Assembly (NCBI GenBank): GCA_023101885.1
Contig: JALPQD010000410.1
Coordinates: 342,142 to 406,141 of the forward strand
Source: Typhlomys cinereus
Lineage: Eukaryota > Chordata > Mammalia > Rodentia > Platacanthomyidae
Length of the DNA stretch: 64,000 nt
Direction of reading: 5' to 3'
Of this stretch, positions 43,976 through 56,145 are shown one piece after another. The first letter of the stretch is position 1. Every line of letters begins with the position of its first letter. Made by a program: the position numbers and the translations under genes. The notes below the pieces were generated by a model. It was not told the DNA's origin and did no database searches. It worked only from the letters and a program-made list of their open reading frames with translations.

Positions 43976-44404
43976 CTAGCTACAGTGGCAACTACGCTCT
44001 GATTGGATCTAAGATCTGCTTTCCAGTAGGAAATATGCTTCTGGTACTGCAAACTGAACCAAAATGTGCAGATCAGGAGACCATAGTCCTTAGGAAAGAA
44101 TAATCTACTAAGGTTTAGCTGTGGAGACCACATATTGACCTACCTTCTGCAAAGGTCCTACCTTCTGCAAAGGTATTATTGTACCTATGAATTCGAGGGA
44201 CTCCTAGCACTTGACCTAAAAGCTTCCTATTGCAATGAAAGGTATGTGATACAAACGACCAAGTGCAGAAAGCAAGTGATTGGATAGGTGTCCAGATGCA
44301 CAAGGTTAAGTGCTGAGTTCATTCCAGCAGCTATAGCCTTTTTGAACTGCAGTCCATCATCTGAGCCACAAAATACAGCAAATTTGTTGTTGTTGCTGCT
44401 GTTA
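43976..44404. other. Unassigned stretch
   Basis: No gene or repeat recognised. CCTACCTTCTGCAAAGGT occurs twice in tandem (44140-44175). Confidence 0.4.
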
Positions 44405-44620
44405 TAATTGTGTGTATGCATTTGTGTGTGAGTGTGTGTGTGTGTGTGTGTGTGCGTGTGTGTACAAGAGACCCTTCAAGTATGTGTGACAGTGGAGGCC
44501 CATGGATAACTTCTGGATTGCTCTACCTCCTTATTTATTGCTTTGCTCCAGGGTTTCCCAGGCTCCACCTTCCAGGACTAGAAGTGCAGACCTCCACCAC
44601 ATCCACCCGTACCACAAGTT
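44405..44620 (-). repeat. Older SINE of the B2-like family, truncated, copy 6
   Basis: (TG)n at 44433-44463, then the body in reverse (GGGTTTCCCAGGCTCCACCT). The tRNA-like head is missing. Confidence 0.65.
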
Positions 44621-44799
44621 AATTTCAGTCACTGTTTTATCAATCCTCCCCACCCCCCACAAAAGCACATAGTTTATGGATAAAAGAGAAGTTAACTAAT
44701 TACCTACAAATGATATCTTTGACATGAACACCTTCATATTCTCAAAGAGTCCTGTTTAGAAAAGGCTGGGTCGTGACTAGTATACAACCTTACTCGCTC

Positions 44800-45030
44800 C
44801 TAGATGGATTTCTTTGTAACAGAATATCTGAGACTGAGTCTTTTATAATGAACAGAAATGTATTTCTCACAGTTGTTGATATTTAGAAAGCCTAGATCAG
44901 GATGTCAGTAGGTGTGTGATAACAAACAATCCTGGGTTTCCAAGAAGGGTCCCAAAATGCAGTATGCCCTTCTGCTTTCGAGGTGGAGTCAACTCCTAAG
45001 CCGCCTCTCCAGCCTGTCACTGTTATCTTA
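44800..45030 (-). repeat. Possible MaLR LTR fragment
   Basis: AACAGAATATCTGAGACTGA and TTTATAATGAACAGAAATGT resemble the reversed 3' end of MaLR LTRs. Boundaries unclear. Confidence 0.35.
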
Positions 45031-45369
45031 GGAATGAAATTTCAGCACTTGTTTTGGAGGAAACAAATCATAACAACATTTAAACGCCTCAGAAATAGCT
45101 TTAGAGAATATATATTTATCTGACTTCTACAGTAAAAACTGTAGGTCTTATAATTGCCATAAAACATTTAACAGAAATCCAAAGTTAACAGCAGTAATAT
45201 GCTTTACAAAGTCATTTTTTATTTAACAACTTAATATAAACTAGATTTCATCTCATGTATGAGTGAAGAATATTGTAAATAATGATAGGACCTAAGTTAA
45301 AATCCATGACACACCTTCAGCTTCCCAGGGGGAAAATGTATGTAGACAACAAATGGAAATGTCCACATC
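45031..45369. other. Unassigned A/T-rich stretch
   Basis: Nothing recognised; probably old repeat. Confidence 0.35.
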
Positions 45370-45559
45370 TTGCAGGAAATGCTTTCTCTGTGTTGAAGTT
45401 CTAAGTGTTTCTAATTTGCTTTTGATTTCTTCTATCTGTTACAGATTATTTAAACATGTGTTCCTCCCGTAAGGTTTAGAAGAACATTTGTTGGCGTTTT
45501 TATTATTGAGTCTTAATTGCATTATGATCTGTATGTAGGCGAGTCTCTCTATATGTCAT
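45370..45559 (-). mobile_element. Old L1 ORF2 fragment
   Basis: CTAATTTGCTTTTGATTTCT and GAGTCTTAATTGCATTATGA are typical L1 ORF2 sequence read on this strand. Short and ended by the F1 LTR. Confidence 0.5.
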
Positions 45560-45980
45560 TGTTGCGGTTATGTACAGGTGTCAACTTGATGGTTGAGGTT
45601 TGAGCTCTGGGCACATTTGTAGACAATCAGTAGTTGAGTTAAGCCCAAAGCAAACCTGAAGGAGATTGTCTAGTTGATGGAGCACACCCAGACCTATCAG
45701 GGTGGGACTAGACCCTGAACAGGTGAAAAAAATATAGCAAGTTGATTGAGGAAATTGGCATCCTTGTGGACACTTGGCCAGACATGCCGGTCTGGCAAGT
45801 AAGGATCATTCCTCTGTCAGCCATTATGTAGAGATGGTGTGACCAGCTCCCTCCGTCCTGGTGTTGGCACATGCTCTTCCATCAAGCTGTAACCGGACTG
45901 TCGTAAGAGAAAATAAACTCCTTGTTCCCTTAAGCCATTTGATGGTCATTTATCAGTAACCATGCAGGCTAACTGTAACA
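45560..45980 (+). repeat. F1 solo LTR, copy 3
   Basis: TGTTGCGGTTATGTACAGGT to CTAACTGTAACA, full length, with AAAATAAACTCCTTGTTCCC near the 3' end. Confidence 0.65.
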
Positions 45981-46299
45981 GTTGTTGTGATTCTTATGGC
46001 CTAGCGCATACTGTGTTTTTTTTGTAAGTCACTCGAGTGAGCGTTCTTTGGACAAGATATTTTCAGTGCTGGTTGTGCCTTGGGAGGGGCATTTAAGTCT
46101 TCTGTATTAAAAGCAGCCCTATTTGTCTGTTATCCAAACTGAAAAGAACTCATTTGGAGCAATACCATGACTCTTCCCATCTCCTAGCTTGCTAATCCTA
46201 CCTCCACAGTATGTATCAGATTTTTTTTTTTTTTTTTGGCTTGTTTGGTTTTGGTGTTTGATTTCGGGAGAGCTGTGTTTTGTGTTGTGTTGCGTTGCT

Positions 46300-46445
46300 T
46301 GAGAATGCATCTCACCATGTAAGTAGACATGAACTCATTGTATATCCAGCCTTGCATTCAAACTCACAATCCTGCTACTTCAGTCTTCTGAGTGCTAAGA
46401 TTATAGGGCAATGCACCGCAACACTGGTTATAGGATTATAGTCAA
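46300..46445 (-). repeat. B1-like SINE, degraded
   Basis: CTTGCATTCAAACTCACAAT and GTCTTCTGAGTGCTAAGATT are reversed B1 sequence. The last ~25 bases (ATTATAG..CAATGCACC.CAAC.CTGGT) are duplicated (46400-46463). Confidence 0.55.
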
Positions 46446-46904
46446 TGCACCACAACGCTGGTTTCCTATCAGTCTGAACATGTTCATGACCAACGTCATT
46501 CAGGCTAAATTGCTAATAGCGACTCCAGTGAATGTGGTAGTCATTTAATCTTTCTAATCCATGTGAAGTTTTTTTAAGTTTACTATATAAGCAGTACATC
46601 TGCATTACATAAAAATTTTCCATCACCAAGTGAAAAGAAAATTAGGAGCCAATTGTCCTCTTTAAGAGATAACCATTCTTCTTGCTCTGTGCAAGTGCCT
46701 ATTCTTTTCTCATGTATGTGAATGTAATTATTCCTCCTGAGGGAAATAGGCAGAGCACTCTGCACTCACATTAACGAATTGTACCTGGCACTCAGCGGTT
46801 CTGTCACACCACCATCTTCAGCCTCTGTGGCATTGTTTGGCACTCACACAGCTTCATGTTAGTCCTCCCCCCCCAAGAGGACTTAACATGACCTAGGTCT
46901 CAGC
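46446..46904. other. Unassigned stretch
   Basis: No gene. 46560-46740 has the look of very old LINE sequence but is not assignable. Confidence 0.3.
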
Positions 46905-47165
46905 ATGTGCCATTTCCTGGTTTGAATGTTGACGAGTCCCTACATGCTCATGTGTTTGAATCCTTAGCTGGTAAATGTCTGGGAAGGTCATGGCACCTGT
47001 AGCCAGTAGAACCTTGCTGGAGGGAGGCACATCACTTGTGGTTTGGTGGTCCCATCCTGCTTCCCCTTGCAGTTTGTCTCTTGCTCTGTCTACCCCCACG
47101 ATGATGGCTGCAACCGGACATATCACCTAATGGACTCTATTTGCCCTGCTGGAACCATAAGTGAA

Positions 47166-47198
<33 letters not shown>

Positions 47199-47209
47199 GT
47201 CTCTGTCTG

Positions 47210-47258
<49 letters not shown>

Positions 47259-47310
47259 AGAAGTGTGGTATTGTCTCACAGCAGCAGAAAACAAACAGTG
47301 ACTATAACTG
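46905..47310 (+). repeat. ORR1/MaLR-like LTR with expanded (TC)n
   Basis: TGGTTTGAATGTTGACGAGT start, GGGAAGGTCATGGCACCTGT middle, and TGTCTCACAGCAGCAGAAAA end. A (TC)n/(TCTG)n tract of about 90 bases (47167-47257) sits where the poly(A) signal region would be. Confidence 0.6.
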
Positions 47311-48744
47311 ATAGTTACCAATCTGACACCTACTGGGTTTCTGAACTCTTCTGTAAATTAGCCATAAGGATGAAATTCTGGAAGCCTCTGAACATGCACA
47401 TCTTAGACCATCAAGGGAGTGAGAGGGAAAAGTGAGTGTGTGATGACTAGTTGTCACCTTCTGTTCTGATTTCAGGATCTTACGTGACTGCTGAGCATGC
47501 TGGTCTGCAGCAACCATCCTGGTCCAATACATGGTGTACATGAACTTTATTATAAATGAATGCACTGACCCTCGTGCATTCCCTACCAGTCCCCAAGGGA
47601 GTAGCTAGCAGTATCTGAGGACAATCAACTTCCTGCACATTCAAAGCTGAGGATCAAAATCCCCAAATGAAGCCTGGTGGCACCACCCAGGCAATGTTTT
47701 CCTTGGTCGTCACCCTCTCTGGGCTCCCAGCCACTAGGATGCTCACGGTGCATTGTGTCACTCTGCCTACAGCAATTCCTGCTGGGTCAGGTGATCATCC
47801 TGTTAAGACCTTGTTCCTTACACATCACTTACATGGGTGGGCGAGTTTCAGAGAACTCTTTGGACTGTGGTTTCTCTATATTGCACAAAGCATGGAATTC
47901 TAACACCTTGGAACTGAACTGTGTAGACAGAGGTGCCCGAAATGTACCTTCTCTGTCCTGCACACACCTACTCTAAGAATTGACCCAGTTTACCTCTCTC
48001 AGGCAGATTTCTTTGATGCATTTCGCCCTATTGTGTGCTTCCTTCTTTGAACTTCCAATATATCCTACACTTGTCAATTACTGCACGTACCGCTTTTGAA
48101 TTGTATGCTTACACCCTGCCTGTCCCAAGACGAGACATCATTAGGAGTGGAGACTTAGTTCTGTTCAGCCCTAATGCTGAATGAAAGCCATGTTTAAAGC
48201 CCTAGTCGGACTTGTAGGTCAAAGACAGCTATATCGCTGCATGGTTACTCACACTTTGGGCTTGGATGACACCGTAATTCCAAAGACAAAAACAGTACCA
48301 GGTAACATTGGTCACATAACCATGGTGCTGACCAAGCGGCAGGCGACATTAGCCATATTCCCTCATGCATGACTTTCTACCCATTTGGTGCAGTAGAAAG
48401 AGGAAGCTACTGCTATTTCCAGTGTCCAGATAAAGAAATGAAACCCAGACCAGCACTGAAGCCCTGTTGAGGGTGTCCCACAGAGAGGAAAGCACAGCTC
48501 ATGCATTGGCTGAAACCCACAGGCCGCTTGGTTAAACCAGGCCCGAAGCCTGGGACACTGTGCTGGTCTGCAAGCTGCCTCTGTATTTCCTTCAAACTGT
48601 CCCTCCTCTCAGTCTAGCCATGTGTGTGTCCAGGTGAGAGGAATTCAGATGTGAAGAAGAAAAAAAGAAACATGGCCATTGATAAGAGGAAAAAGGTATG
48701 GTTATTGTGGGGGTATGATTTTGCTTTTTGTATTATGTTGTGTT
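47311..48744. other. Unassigned, single-copy-looking stretch
   Basis: About 1.4 kb with only short frames (up to 99 codons) and no recognisable protein, splice pattern or repeat. It is the longest stretch of the window that I cannot assign. Confidence 0.35.
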
Positions 48745-49145
48745 TTTTTTCTCTCCTTCCTTCCTTCCTTCCTTCCTTCCTTCCTTCCTTCCTTCCTTCC
48801 TTCCTTCCTTCCTTCCTTCCTTCCTTCCTTCCTTCCTCCTCCTTTTCATTCTTTCTCTCTCTTTCTTTTTTCATTCCTTCCTTCCATCTTTCTCTTCTTT
48901 CTTTTTCTTTCTTCTTTGTCTTTCTTTTCTTTTTCTTTCTTGTTTTATTTCTCTTTTTCTTTTTCTTTCTTTTTTTCTTTCTTTCCCTTCCTTCCTTCCT
49001 TCCCTCCTGCCTGCCTGCCTGTCTGCCTTCTCTCTTTCTCTTCTTTTTTCTTTCTTTCTCTCTTTTTCTTTCTTGTTTTATTTCTCTTTTTCTTGTTTTC
49101 TTTCTCTCTTTTTCTCATTTTTTCTCTTTCTTTTTCTTTCCTTTT
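48745..49145 (+). repeat. (TTCC)n and pyrimidine-rich tract
   Basis: About 21 TTCC units (48752-48838), followed by 300 bases of almost pure C and T. The long Phe/Leu/Ser frames here are artefacts of the repeat. Confidence 0.97.
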
Positions 49146-49398
49146 CTGTGTTAGGGATTGAATCTAGGGCTTTGTACCTACTAGGTAACTGCTCAGCCCT
49201 ATTTATCAAAACATTTCCTATATTTATATACTGTTTGTGTCTACATGTGTCTGTGTTTGTGAGTGTACATGTGCTGTGGCCATGTGGGGAAGTCAGAGGA
49301 CAACCTATGGAAATCAGTTCTGTCCTTCTGGTCAATCTTAAGTCGTCAGGCTTGTTGGTAAGCATCTTTACCCAGTGAACCATCTCATCAGCCCTCAC
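49146..49398 (-). repeat. B3/B2-type SINE
   Basis: Reversed: GGGCTGATGAGATGGTTCAC head, then sequence ending in ACACAAACACAGACACATGT. A short ID-like remnant (GGGATTGAATCTAGGGCTTT) sits at 49153-49200. Confidence 0.65.
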
Positions 49399-50089
49399 GT
49401 TTAATATTAAATTTCAACAGACTTACATCTTTTTTTCCCAAAAGCAAAGGGAACACATTGATTAAAGAGAGAATAGACACTTGGGAGTCTGAGCAGACAC
49501 AAGGCAGAAGGACCAGATGGAAGATAAGGAACTGGATTCTGAATATAGGAAGAACACATGTACAACAGCACGTTATTCAGTGGAAATCTAAGTACTTGAA
49601 CAATGTTTGTGGGGGGCAGTTGAGGGAGTTCCTCCATTCTACAACTTCTGCTTTCTCTCTGTAGTAGGAAGTAGAACACCTACTCAGAACAAGATCAATA
49701 GAGGAAGTTTGAAGAATGAGAACCGTTTGAAATACTCTTTAAGGAAGTGCTGAGGACACTTTAGCGAGCCGAGCTTGGCTGCTCTGCTAGGCTCCACTCA
49801 TGGAGCACAGCCTGATGAAGCATCCAGCAGGATTTATTCCAGCGATTGGTTACTTGGGTTAAAGTGGTAACTGAGGTGCCATTTCAAATAGTCTCCGGGT
49901 ATTTATTGTGATTCCCAGAGTCCTTGACCAAGCCATAGAAATTTGATAATGCCAGCTCTGTCATTTTCAAAAGTTATTACAATGCAAAGGCCACATTTAC
50001 AAAACAAAAGCGAACATAAAATAGAATCATAGTAAAGTTTCCCCTAATCAAACACAAATAAAAGACCTACTGACTTCTGCATGCGTGTT
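49399..50089. other. Unassigned stretch
   Basis: No gene or repeat recognised; frames up to 90 codons only. Confidence 0.35.
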
Positions 50090-50368
50090 CTCACTTTGTA
50101 TGTGTGAGAGAGAGAGAGCTTGTACATATCAGAGGTCACTTGAGTGTGTGTGCCTGTGAGGCCTGAAGGTGACATTGGGAATCATCCTGGACTGTTCTAC
50201 CTCCTTATTGCTTTGCTCTGGGATTTCCCAGACTCTGTCCTCCTGGGCCAGAATTTCAGGCCTCTACCATTTCCACCCAGCATTTTCACATGGGATCTGG
50301 AAATCAGAACATGGGTTCTTTTGCTTGTGAGGCACAAGCTTTAACCTTTAAGACATCTCCACAGTCCA
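50090..50368 (-). repeat. Older SINE of the B2-like family, copy 7
   Basis: Reversed body (GGGATTTCCCAGACTCTGTC, CATTTCCACCCAGCATTTTC) and head (GACATCTCCACAGTCC). Diverged from the young copies but complete. Confidence 0.65.
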
Positions 50369-50619
50369 TATTTTCACTTTAAGGGAGCCACATGTATTTT
50401 TATTTATCTGTATGTTATCAAAAAAATCTAGAGTTATTTTATTACTCTACCTTCATTGATCAGTATAGCATCGGCCACATGTTAATACTGAATGTTTTAT
50501 TAATAAATGTTATACTACAATTTGCTTCTGTAATAATGAACATATTCTTAACAACTGTATTTGGGGCAATATAATTTGGTAGCATACAGATGTTAAAACA
50601 CCAAGTCAACTTATAAAAT

Positions 50620-50992
50620 TAACATAGTCTCAATAAAATGTCAACAAAATCTTACAGAGTTAGACAAGCATTTATTAAAGCTGACATAGAAAGAATATGC
50701 AAGAACGGACAGGAAATTCAGACAAATAAATCAAAACAAAGTGGATAAATATTAAAGTACATTGTGACTCCTCTCTAGTTAAAATAATGTGGCAGACAGG
50801 TAGGGTAAAAGAGAAGAGGGATAAATCCAAGTACCTATAGAAATACGTATTGTAAAGAAATTAGAAATATATACATTGTAAAGTTGTTTCTCGAATCATT
50901 GGGAACAAAGATGAACTTTTGTAATAAATATGCAGAGGCAACTATTTAGCTATTTAGAAAAGATAAAAATTATATCTCTCACATAAGAACTG
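50620..50992 (+). mobile_element. Ancient L1 ORF2 fragment
   Basis: AAAATGTCAACAAAATCTTA and CATAGAAAGAATATGCAAGA are like the L1 ORF2 stretch about two thirds along the gene. Highly diverged. Confidence 0.4.
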
Positions 50993-51090
50993 GACATGGG
51001 GGTACACATTTGCAACCCCAAACTCTGGAGGCTTAGGCAGAAGGATTTTGAAGCCTGTTCTATCTAACCAGACCATATCTTAAATAAATA
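50993..51090 (+). repeat. B1 SINE fragment
   Basis: GGACATGGGGGTACACATTT GCAACCCCAAACTCTGGAGG, then AGGCAGAAGGATTTTGAAGC. Confidence 0.6.
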
Positions 51091-51235
51091 GCTAAGATGA
51101 AAAACAAAGAAACCTTTTAAATGCATTGGGAATGTACAAATAAGGAAATAAGCAAAGATTAAAACATGGGCAGATTTCCTCTTTGGCAAAGATATAAAGA
51201 ATGCTTCGAAATTACCAAATTCAGAGTCAGTGTGA

Positions 51236-51345
51236 TTAAAGATTGGGGAGAGATGAAGGGAGGGAGAGGACGGGGTATCTATTGAGCTTGTATGATTGGG
51301 GAAAAAATATAAAATGTAGGAGAAAAAAAAGATTTATAAATGTCA
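51236..51345 (+). mobile_element. L1 3' terminus
   Basis: GGGAGAGATGAAGGGAGGGA, GAGCTTGTATGATTGGGG and an A-rich end parallel the L1 3' terminus at 61780-61860. Confidence 0.5.
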
Positions 51346-51427
51346 TTTATAGGAATACAATTTTACTTAGCAGAGAAAATTGTCAGAAATAAAGCTAAAA
51401 GGTAATTTCAAGTTTGGAGTGTATGTG

Positions 51428-51793
51428 TGTCATGGTTAGGCACAAGTGTCAACTTGACAGTTGAGGGTTTGAGCTCTGGGCACATTTGTGGAGAATTAGT
51501 AGTTGAGCTAAGCCCAGAGTGAACCTGAAGGAGAATGTCTAGCTGATGGGGAAGGCCCAGCCTATGGTGGGTGGAATAAATCGCAGACATGCTGGTCTGG
51601 CAAGTAAGAATCATCCCTCTCTCAGCCATTATGTGGTGATGGAGGCCAGTTCCCTCAGCTCTGGTGTTGGTGCATGCTGTCCCGTCAAGTTGGACTACAG
51701 ACTATAACAGGACTATCATAGGAAAATAAACCCTTTTGTTCCCTTAAGCCATCTGATGGTCATTTATCAGCAACCATGTGGGCGAACTGCAAC
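51428..51793 (+). repeat. F1 solo LTR, copy 4
   Basis: TGTCATGGTTAGGCACAAGT to GGGCGAACTGCAACT, with about 50 internal bases missing compared with 55722-56145. Confidence 0.65.
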
Positions 51794-51814
51794 TCTGTGT
51801 GTGGGTGTATCTGT

Positions 51815-51901
51815 CTGTCCTCCATTTGTGTTGGTGATTGAACCCAGAGCCTTGCAAACGCTTAGCATATATGCAACCACTGAGCCACATCCCCAGGCCC
51901 A
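51815..51901 (-). repeat. ID/tRNA-type SINE fragment
   Basis: Reversed GGGCCTGGGGATGTGGCTCA head and GGTTCAATCACCAACACA B-box region, i.e. a tRNA-like SINE head. Confidence 0.6.
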
Positions 51902-52852
51902 CAACTAAAAACTTAAAAAGTGTGTTTTCAGGAGAGAGAGTCAAAACATAGGTATCGCAGACAAAAACCTGCCATCCCTAGAATACCAAAAACCTCTTAA
52001 TTTTCAGAAACACACTCAAAGACATCTCACCCCACCCCTTCCCCTATTCTCATTTCTACATTTAACCCATCCCCAGTCTTAACCATACCATGAAGGGAAC
52101 TAATCTTCTGTTTGGGGTTTATTTTTCCTGTTTCTTTCTCAAGAATGCAACATTTCCTCATCAACTAGTCACATGTCTTGAATGTCTCCCTTCTGTTGAG
52201 ATCTTCGACCAGTATCTCTCCATTCTCCTACCTTTCCTGTTTCTTCTTATTCATTAATAAGCTGATAAATGCATATTTCGTTTGTCCTTCTTTCTCCCTA
52301 AAAGACATTCCTCTCTGTTTTCTCTTCAAATAGATCCACAAATTTTCAAGGATATCATAACTTCCTAGGACATTGTGAGGATTATCACTGTTTCTTTCAC
52401 ATACTTCAATGGGGAAGCATTTGGGTTGCTTTTTCTATTTTGCACTTAAGGATGATGTTGGACTGCACGTGTGCATTTTGATATTGTTGGAAATGTGTTT
52501 CAGGGTAATTTCATCCAAGTAGAAATTCTGGATCAAAACGTTAATGTGGTTACACTAACCTGTTTGCAAGGCTATTGCTGGTTTGCATGTTTACCACCAT
52601 GTATAAAAGCACCTGCCTTCGAAAGGCCCTGCTGGAAGAAAGCATGTGACTATCTCAGTAGTGCTTTAACTCACATTTACCTCAGAAGTGAGTTTATGTA
52701 TTCTTTCATGTATTCAAGAACCAATTGAATGTGTTTTGTTGATTGTCAGTTCACATCCCAGTTATATAATTAAGATTGACCAGGATTCATGAAAAGGCTA
52801 ACATAGAATAAGAGGAGGAGGACAAAGAGGAAGAAGTGAAGAAGGATAAGAA
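51902..52852. other. Unassigned; part may be an ancient L1 in reverse
   Basis: 52420-52620 (GTAGAAATTCTGGATCAAAA and following) resembles the old mammalian L1 3' ORF2 region read in reverse. The remainder is unrecognised. Confidence 0.3.
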
Positions 52853-53307
52853 GGTGAAACAACAGAAATCACACTGTTTTATCCTGGTCCATCTCCTGAC
52901 TCCATTTTGGGCTTGCTTAGGCATCTTTTCATTCATTAGATCCTGCAGACAACTGCAGGTATAAGTCTCTTGCCAGCCCCTTTGGAGCTTATCATGACCT
53001 TGACCATGACCAAGATATAGAATCAAAATAATTCCAGGATGCATAATCAAAACAACTTCTGTATGTAACCAAAACATCTGCAAAAACAACTAATGTAGCA
53101 AGAGCTCTCTGACCCAAGCTGGCTCAACTATGATTGTGGTTTTTGTTTTCATTTATAAACTCCAAAATTCCTAAGGTTGAGCATAGAGACATTTTTGAAG
53201 CATGAGCCATTCTTGGGTAACATGTTTCATTTAAAAGGGACTCCTGTTCCTCTTGTTTGGCTTACAGCATGGTGTTCTGTAACTTTCTTGCATGGATATA
53301 ACATTTG
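52853..53307 (+). repeat. Candidate LTR of a fourth ERV (ERV-D)
   Basis: TGAAACAACAGAAATCACAC to GGATATAACA would be an LTR with TG...CA ends. The next bases TGGAAGCTCTGGTGAGAT (53309-53326) look loosely like a tRNA-Gln primer site (about 12 of 18). No poly(A) signal is visible and no partner LTR was found. Confidence 0.35.
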
Positions 53308-54721
53308 GAAGCTCTGGTGAGATCATCCCACACCCACAGAACTCAGCCTCGCTCCAGACCTCCCTGGTCAGTGGGATGACTCAAGAGAGGCACCCCTGAA
53401 AAACATCCCAGAACTACACTCCTCCCATTTGAACCTGGAGAAATCTGGAATGACTGTTATGTTCCTGCATAACAAATTGAGTCCTCCTAATTCTGCTACG
53501 AGTTAAAAGGTCTGTACACTGACATCAATTCTGGCTTCAGGTTGGGAAAGACATGGCTGATGAAGATCCTGCCCTTGTCCACTAGTGTCAAATTGGGACA
53601 ACCAACACCAGAGGACCTGGTCTTGTCCTTCTAGATCAGGTTTTCTGATTCTGTCTTTCGTGAAAGGAAACTGCTTTAAACTATACACGAATGAATGAAT
53701 GGTGGCCAGATGAGTGGCTGACTGGTCTGTCACTGAGCGGGGTACCTCATCTTTGTCTATCTGCACAGCAAAGGAAAAACTATATTTATAAGGGAAAACC
53801 TAACGGTCTGTTTCCATGTCATTGAGACCCTTATGCTTCTGGTATTTGGACAAACTGTTCTTTAATGAAATTACCTTTCTGTCCCTTTACCCCGGAAGTT
53901 GTGACATGGTTTGCTGCCAGGTTTGGTTTTACATGAATGTATAGCCAACGAAACTGCTATATTAATAATGGATACATCACTCAGGTCTTTGACACTGTGC
54001 TAATCCTGTATTGTCTTGTCCTGTTCTTTTGTTACTTGTCTCAGGGACAAGAAAGCTGGACCACACTCAGAGCTCATTTTTACTTAATGACCAGAAACAG
54101 ACCCAGGGCTCTGCCCTTGTTGCCTGTGTCACACAAGTGACACAAATCTCTTTCTGGGATCTTACCGATGGTTCCAGTACACTTTGTCCTCTGTATCTGT
54201 CTATTATTTGTTCTGTTATTTGTCTACACACTCCCTAAATTATCCTTTTTCCTTCCCCAGACAGAATAATTGCATCTCATGTTCTTTCATGTGATGGTTC
54301 ATATGTTATGTCTCTCCTGCAATTTATGTTATCTGTCCAATTTAAGAAAATCTGAATAACATATCACTGTTAAGGATTATAAGATTCTATGTTTAAGATG
54401 TGTCCATGACTATGAATATGCAAATATATATACATATTTTGATATTTATATAGATATTTTAAGACACAGAGATTTCACAATAGTTGTTTTCAGAATTCTA
54501 ACAACTGTTTATTACAGGATTAACAACTAATTAATAATTAAAGTAATTATATAATTATAATTGGACCAAACACCATGTTAGATTCTAACTACATTGGGTT
54601 TATTATTAATCTGGCTTAATCTATACAACCTAAATAAATATGTAAAAACAGATAAAGAATGCAGTGCTCTCTGCTATAGATGATAACAAATGCTGTGTTT
54701 TTACTGACATACCAAGAAGTC
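53308..54721 (+). mobile_element. ERV-D interior remnant
   Basis: 54485-54520 (AGAATTCTAACAACTGTTTATTACA) resembles 9940-9966 just before the ERV-B interior, and 56440-56500 resembles 10515-10560, so this may be another copy of the shared interior. No gag or env motif is clear. An L1 end and an F1 LTR (54722-56145) interrupt it. Confidence 0.35.
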
Positions 54722-55715
54722 TTCTTTTTTTTATTTTTCTAGTTTTACAAGCATATTGTATATGCTTCCCTCCATCCCCATCCCTCTCACTCCCTCCCTT
54801 CCTTTCATCAATCCACCCCACTTCTTTATACCTTCCTTCCTGTCTGCCATGGACCACAGGGTTGTCTACTCTTGTGGGGGTTCAGGCTTCTGTGGCACAC
54901 CAGTTGCCTCTATTAGGCCACCCCACTGATAGGGGCATTTCCCTTTACTCATCCAGATTTAGTCCCCAAGGTTTCCACTACATGTTCTTACCTCTCTTAA
55001 ATTCTTGATAGTCTATGGTGGCATGTTGGTATGCCAGTCATTATGCAGATCTGGTAAGAATAAGTCTCACTGCAGTGAGTTTCTGATGCAGCAGTCCTAC
55101 TTTAAATGGAATGTCTTCTCCAACAGTGAACCTTCCCACCTTTGGAATCTTACAATCTCATCACCCCCTTTTCTGCAAGGCTCCCTAAGCCTTAGGATGG
55201 GAAGAGAATAGGTTGATCTGATTCTGGGTGAGCCTTGCCAGGTTGCTGGTACTCTGCATTCTATGGCTGGTTGTTGTACACTTCATGGCTCTTCTACTGC
55301 CCTCAGCTGCATCCTGTCAGGGTGTTAGATCCTTTGCCTCTGTTGTAGAAGACTTTTTACGCTGAATGCTAAGCATTCTTCAAATCTATGGTCATAATAG
55401 CAGCTATTTACCAAGGAGTTTGATGTACTGTCTTCCTGCCTATAGGTTCACTGGCTGCTTTTCCCTATTGATCTATTTCCTTCCCTCTTTAGGCTCTTGT
55501 TCTAGTTAACAGTAACAGGAATGTGTTCCATTCTGACAAGCGGGTCTTGAGTTCAATCAGAAAGCTGTTGGTTGTCTCCTTGATAGTCATGCCACTATTA
55601 CACTGGTCACCTGTTGTCATGGTGATTTTTATTTCAACTTGCAGATCTCACGAGTTGATGAGACCTGTGATTATTTCTCTCCCCCAGTAGCTTCTATAAT
55701 ATTCCTTGGTAATGT
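54722..55715 (-). mobile_element. Older L1 3' UTR, truncated
   Basis: T-run at 54726, then reversed 3' UTR. CTTACAATCTCATCACCCCC ... TAGGATGGG aligns with 27955-27995 of L1-2. It does not reach ORF2 convincingly. Confidence 0.7.
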
Positions 55716-55721
55716 GTAAGC

Positions 55722-56145
55722 TATCCATAGTTAAACACAGGTGTCAACTTGATTATTGAGTGTTTTGATCTCTGGGCACATTGGTAGAGAATTAGTGGTT
55801 GGGTTAAGCCCAGAGCAAACCTGAAGGAGATTGTCTAGCTGATGTGGAAAGTCCAGTTTATGGTTGGTGGGATTAGGCCCTGGAATAAATCAGAGAGAGC
55901 TGGTTGAGAGAGTCAGCATCCTTTTGTACACTTGGCCAGACATGCTTGTCTGGCAAGTAAGGATTGCCCATCTCTCAGCCATTTGGTGATGGTATGGCCA
56001 GTTGCCTCAGCCCTGGTGTTGGTGCATGCTCTCCTGTCAAGCTGGACTAAAATCTGTAACCAGTAATCATAAGAGAAAATAAACCCCTTGTTCCCTGAGC
56101 CGTTTGATGGTCATTTATTAGCAACCATGCAGGTGAATTGCAACA
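55722..56145 (+). repeat. F1 solo LTR, copy 5
   Basis: Full-length F1 from about ATAGTTAAACACAGGTGTCA to GGTGAATTGCAACA, with AAAATAAACCCCTTGTTCCC. Confidence 0.65.

Noticed and set aside
44410..44622. Possible CRISPR-like or minisatellite array from repeated TG blocks
   Set aside because: The repeats are the CA tracts of dispersed SINEs, with no regular spacers; the DNA is mammalian.
48624..49378. Open frames up to 216 codons rich in Phe, Leu and Ser
   Set aside because: They read through the TTCC/pyrimidine tract and have no protein character.
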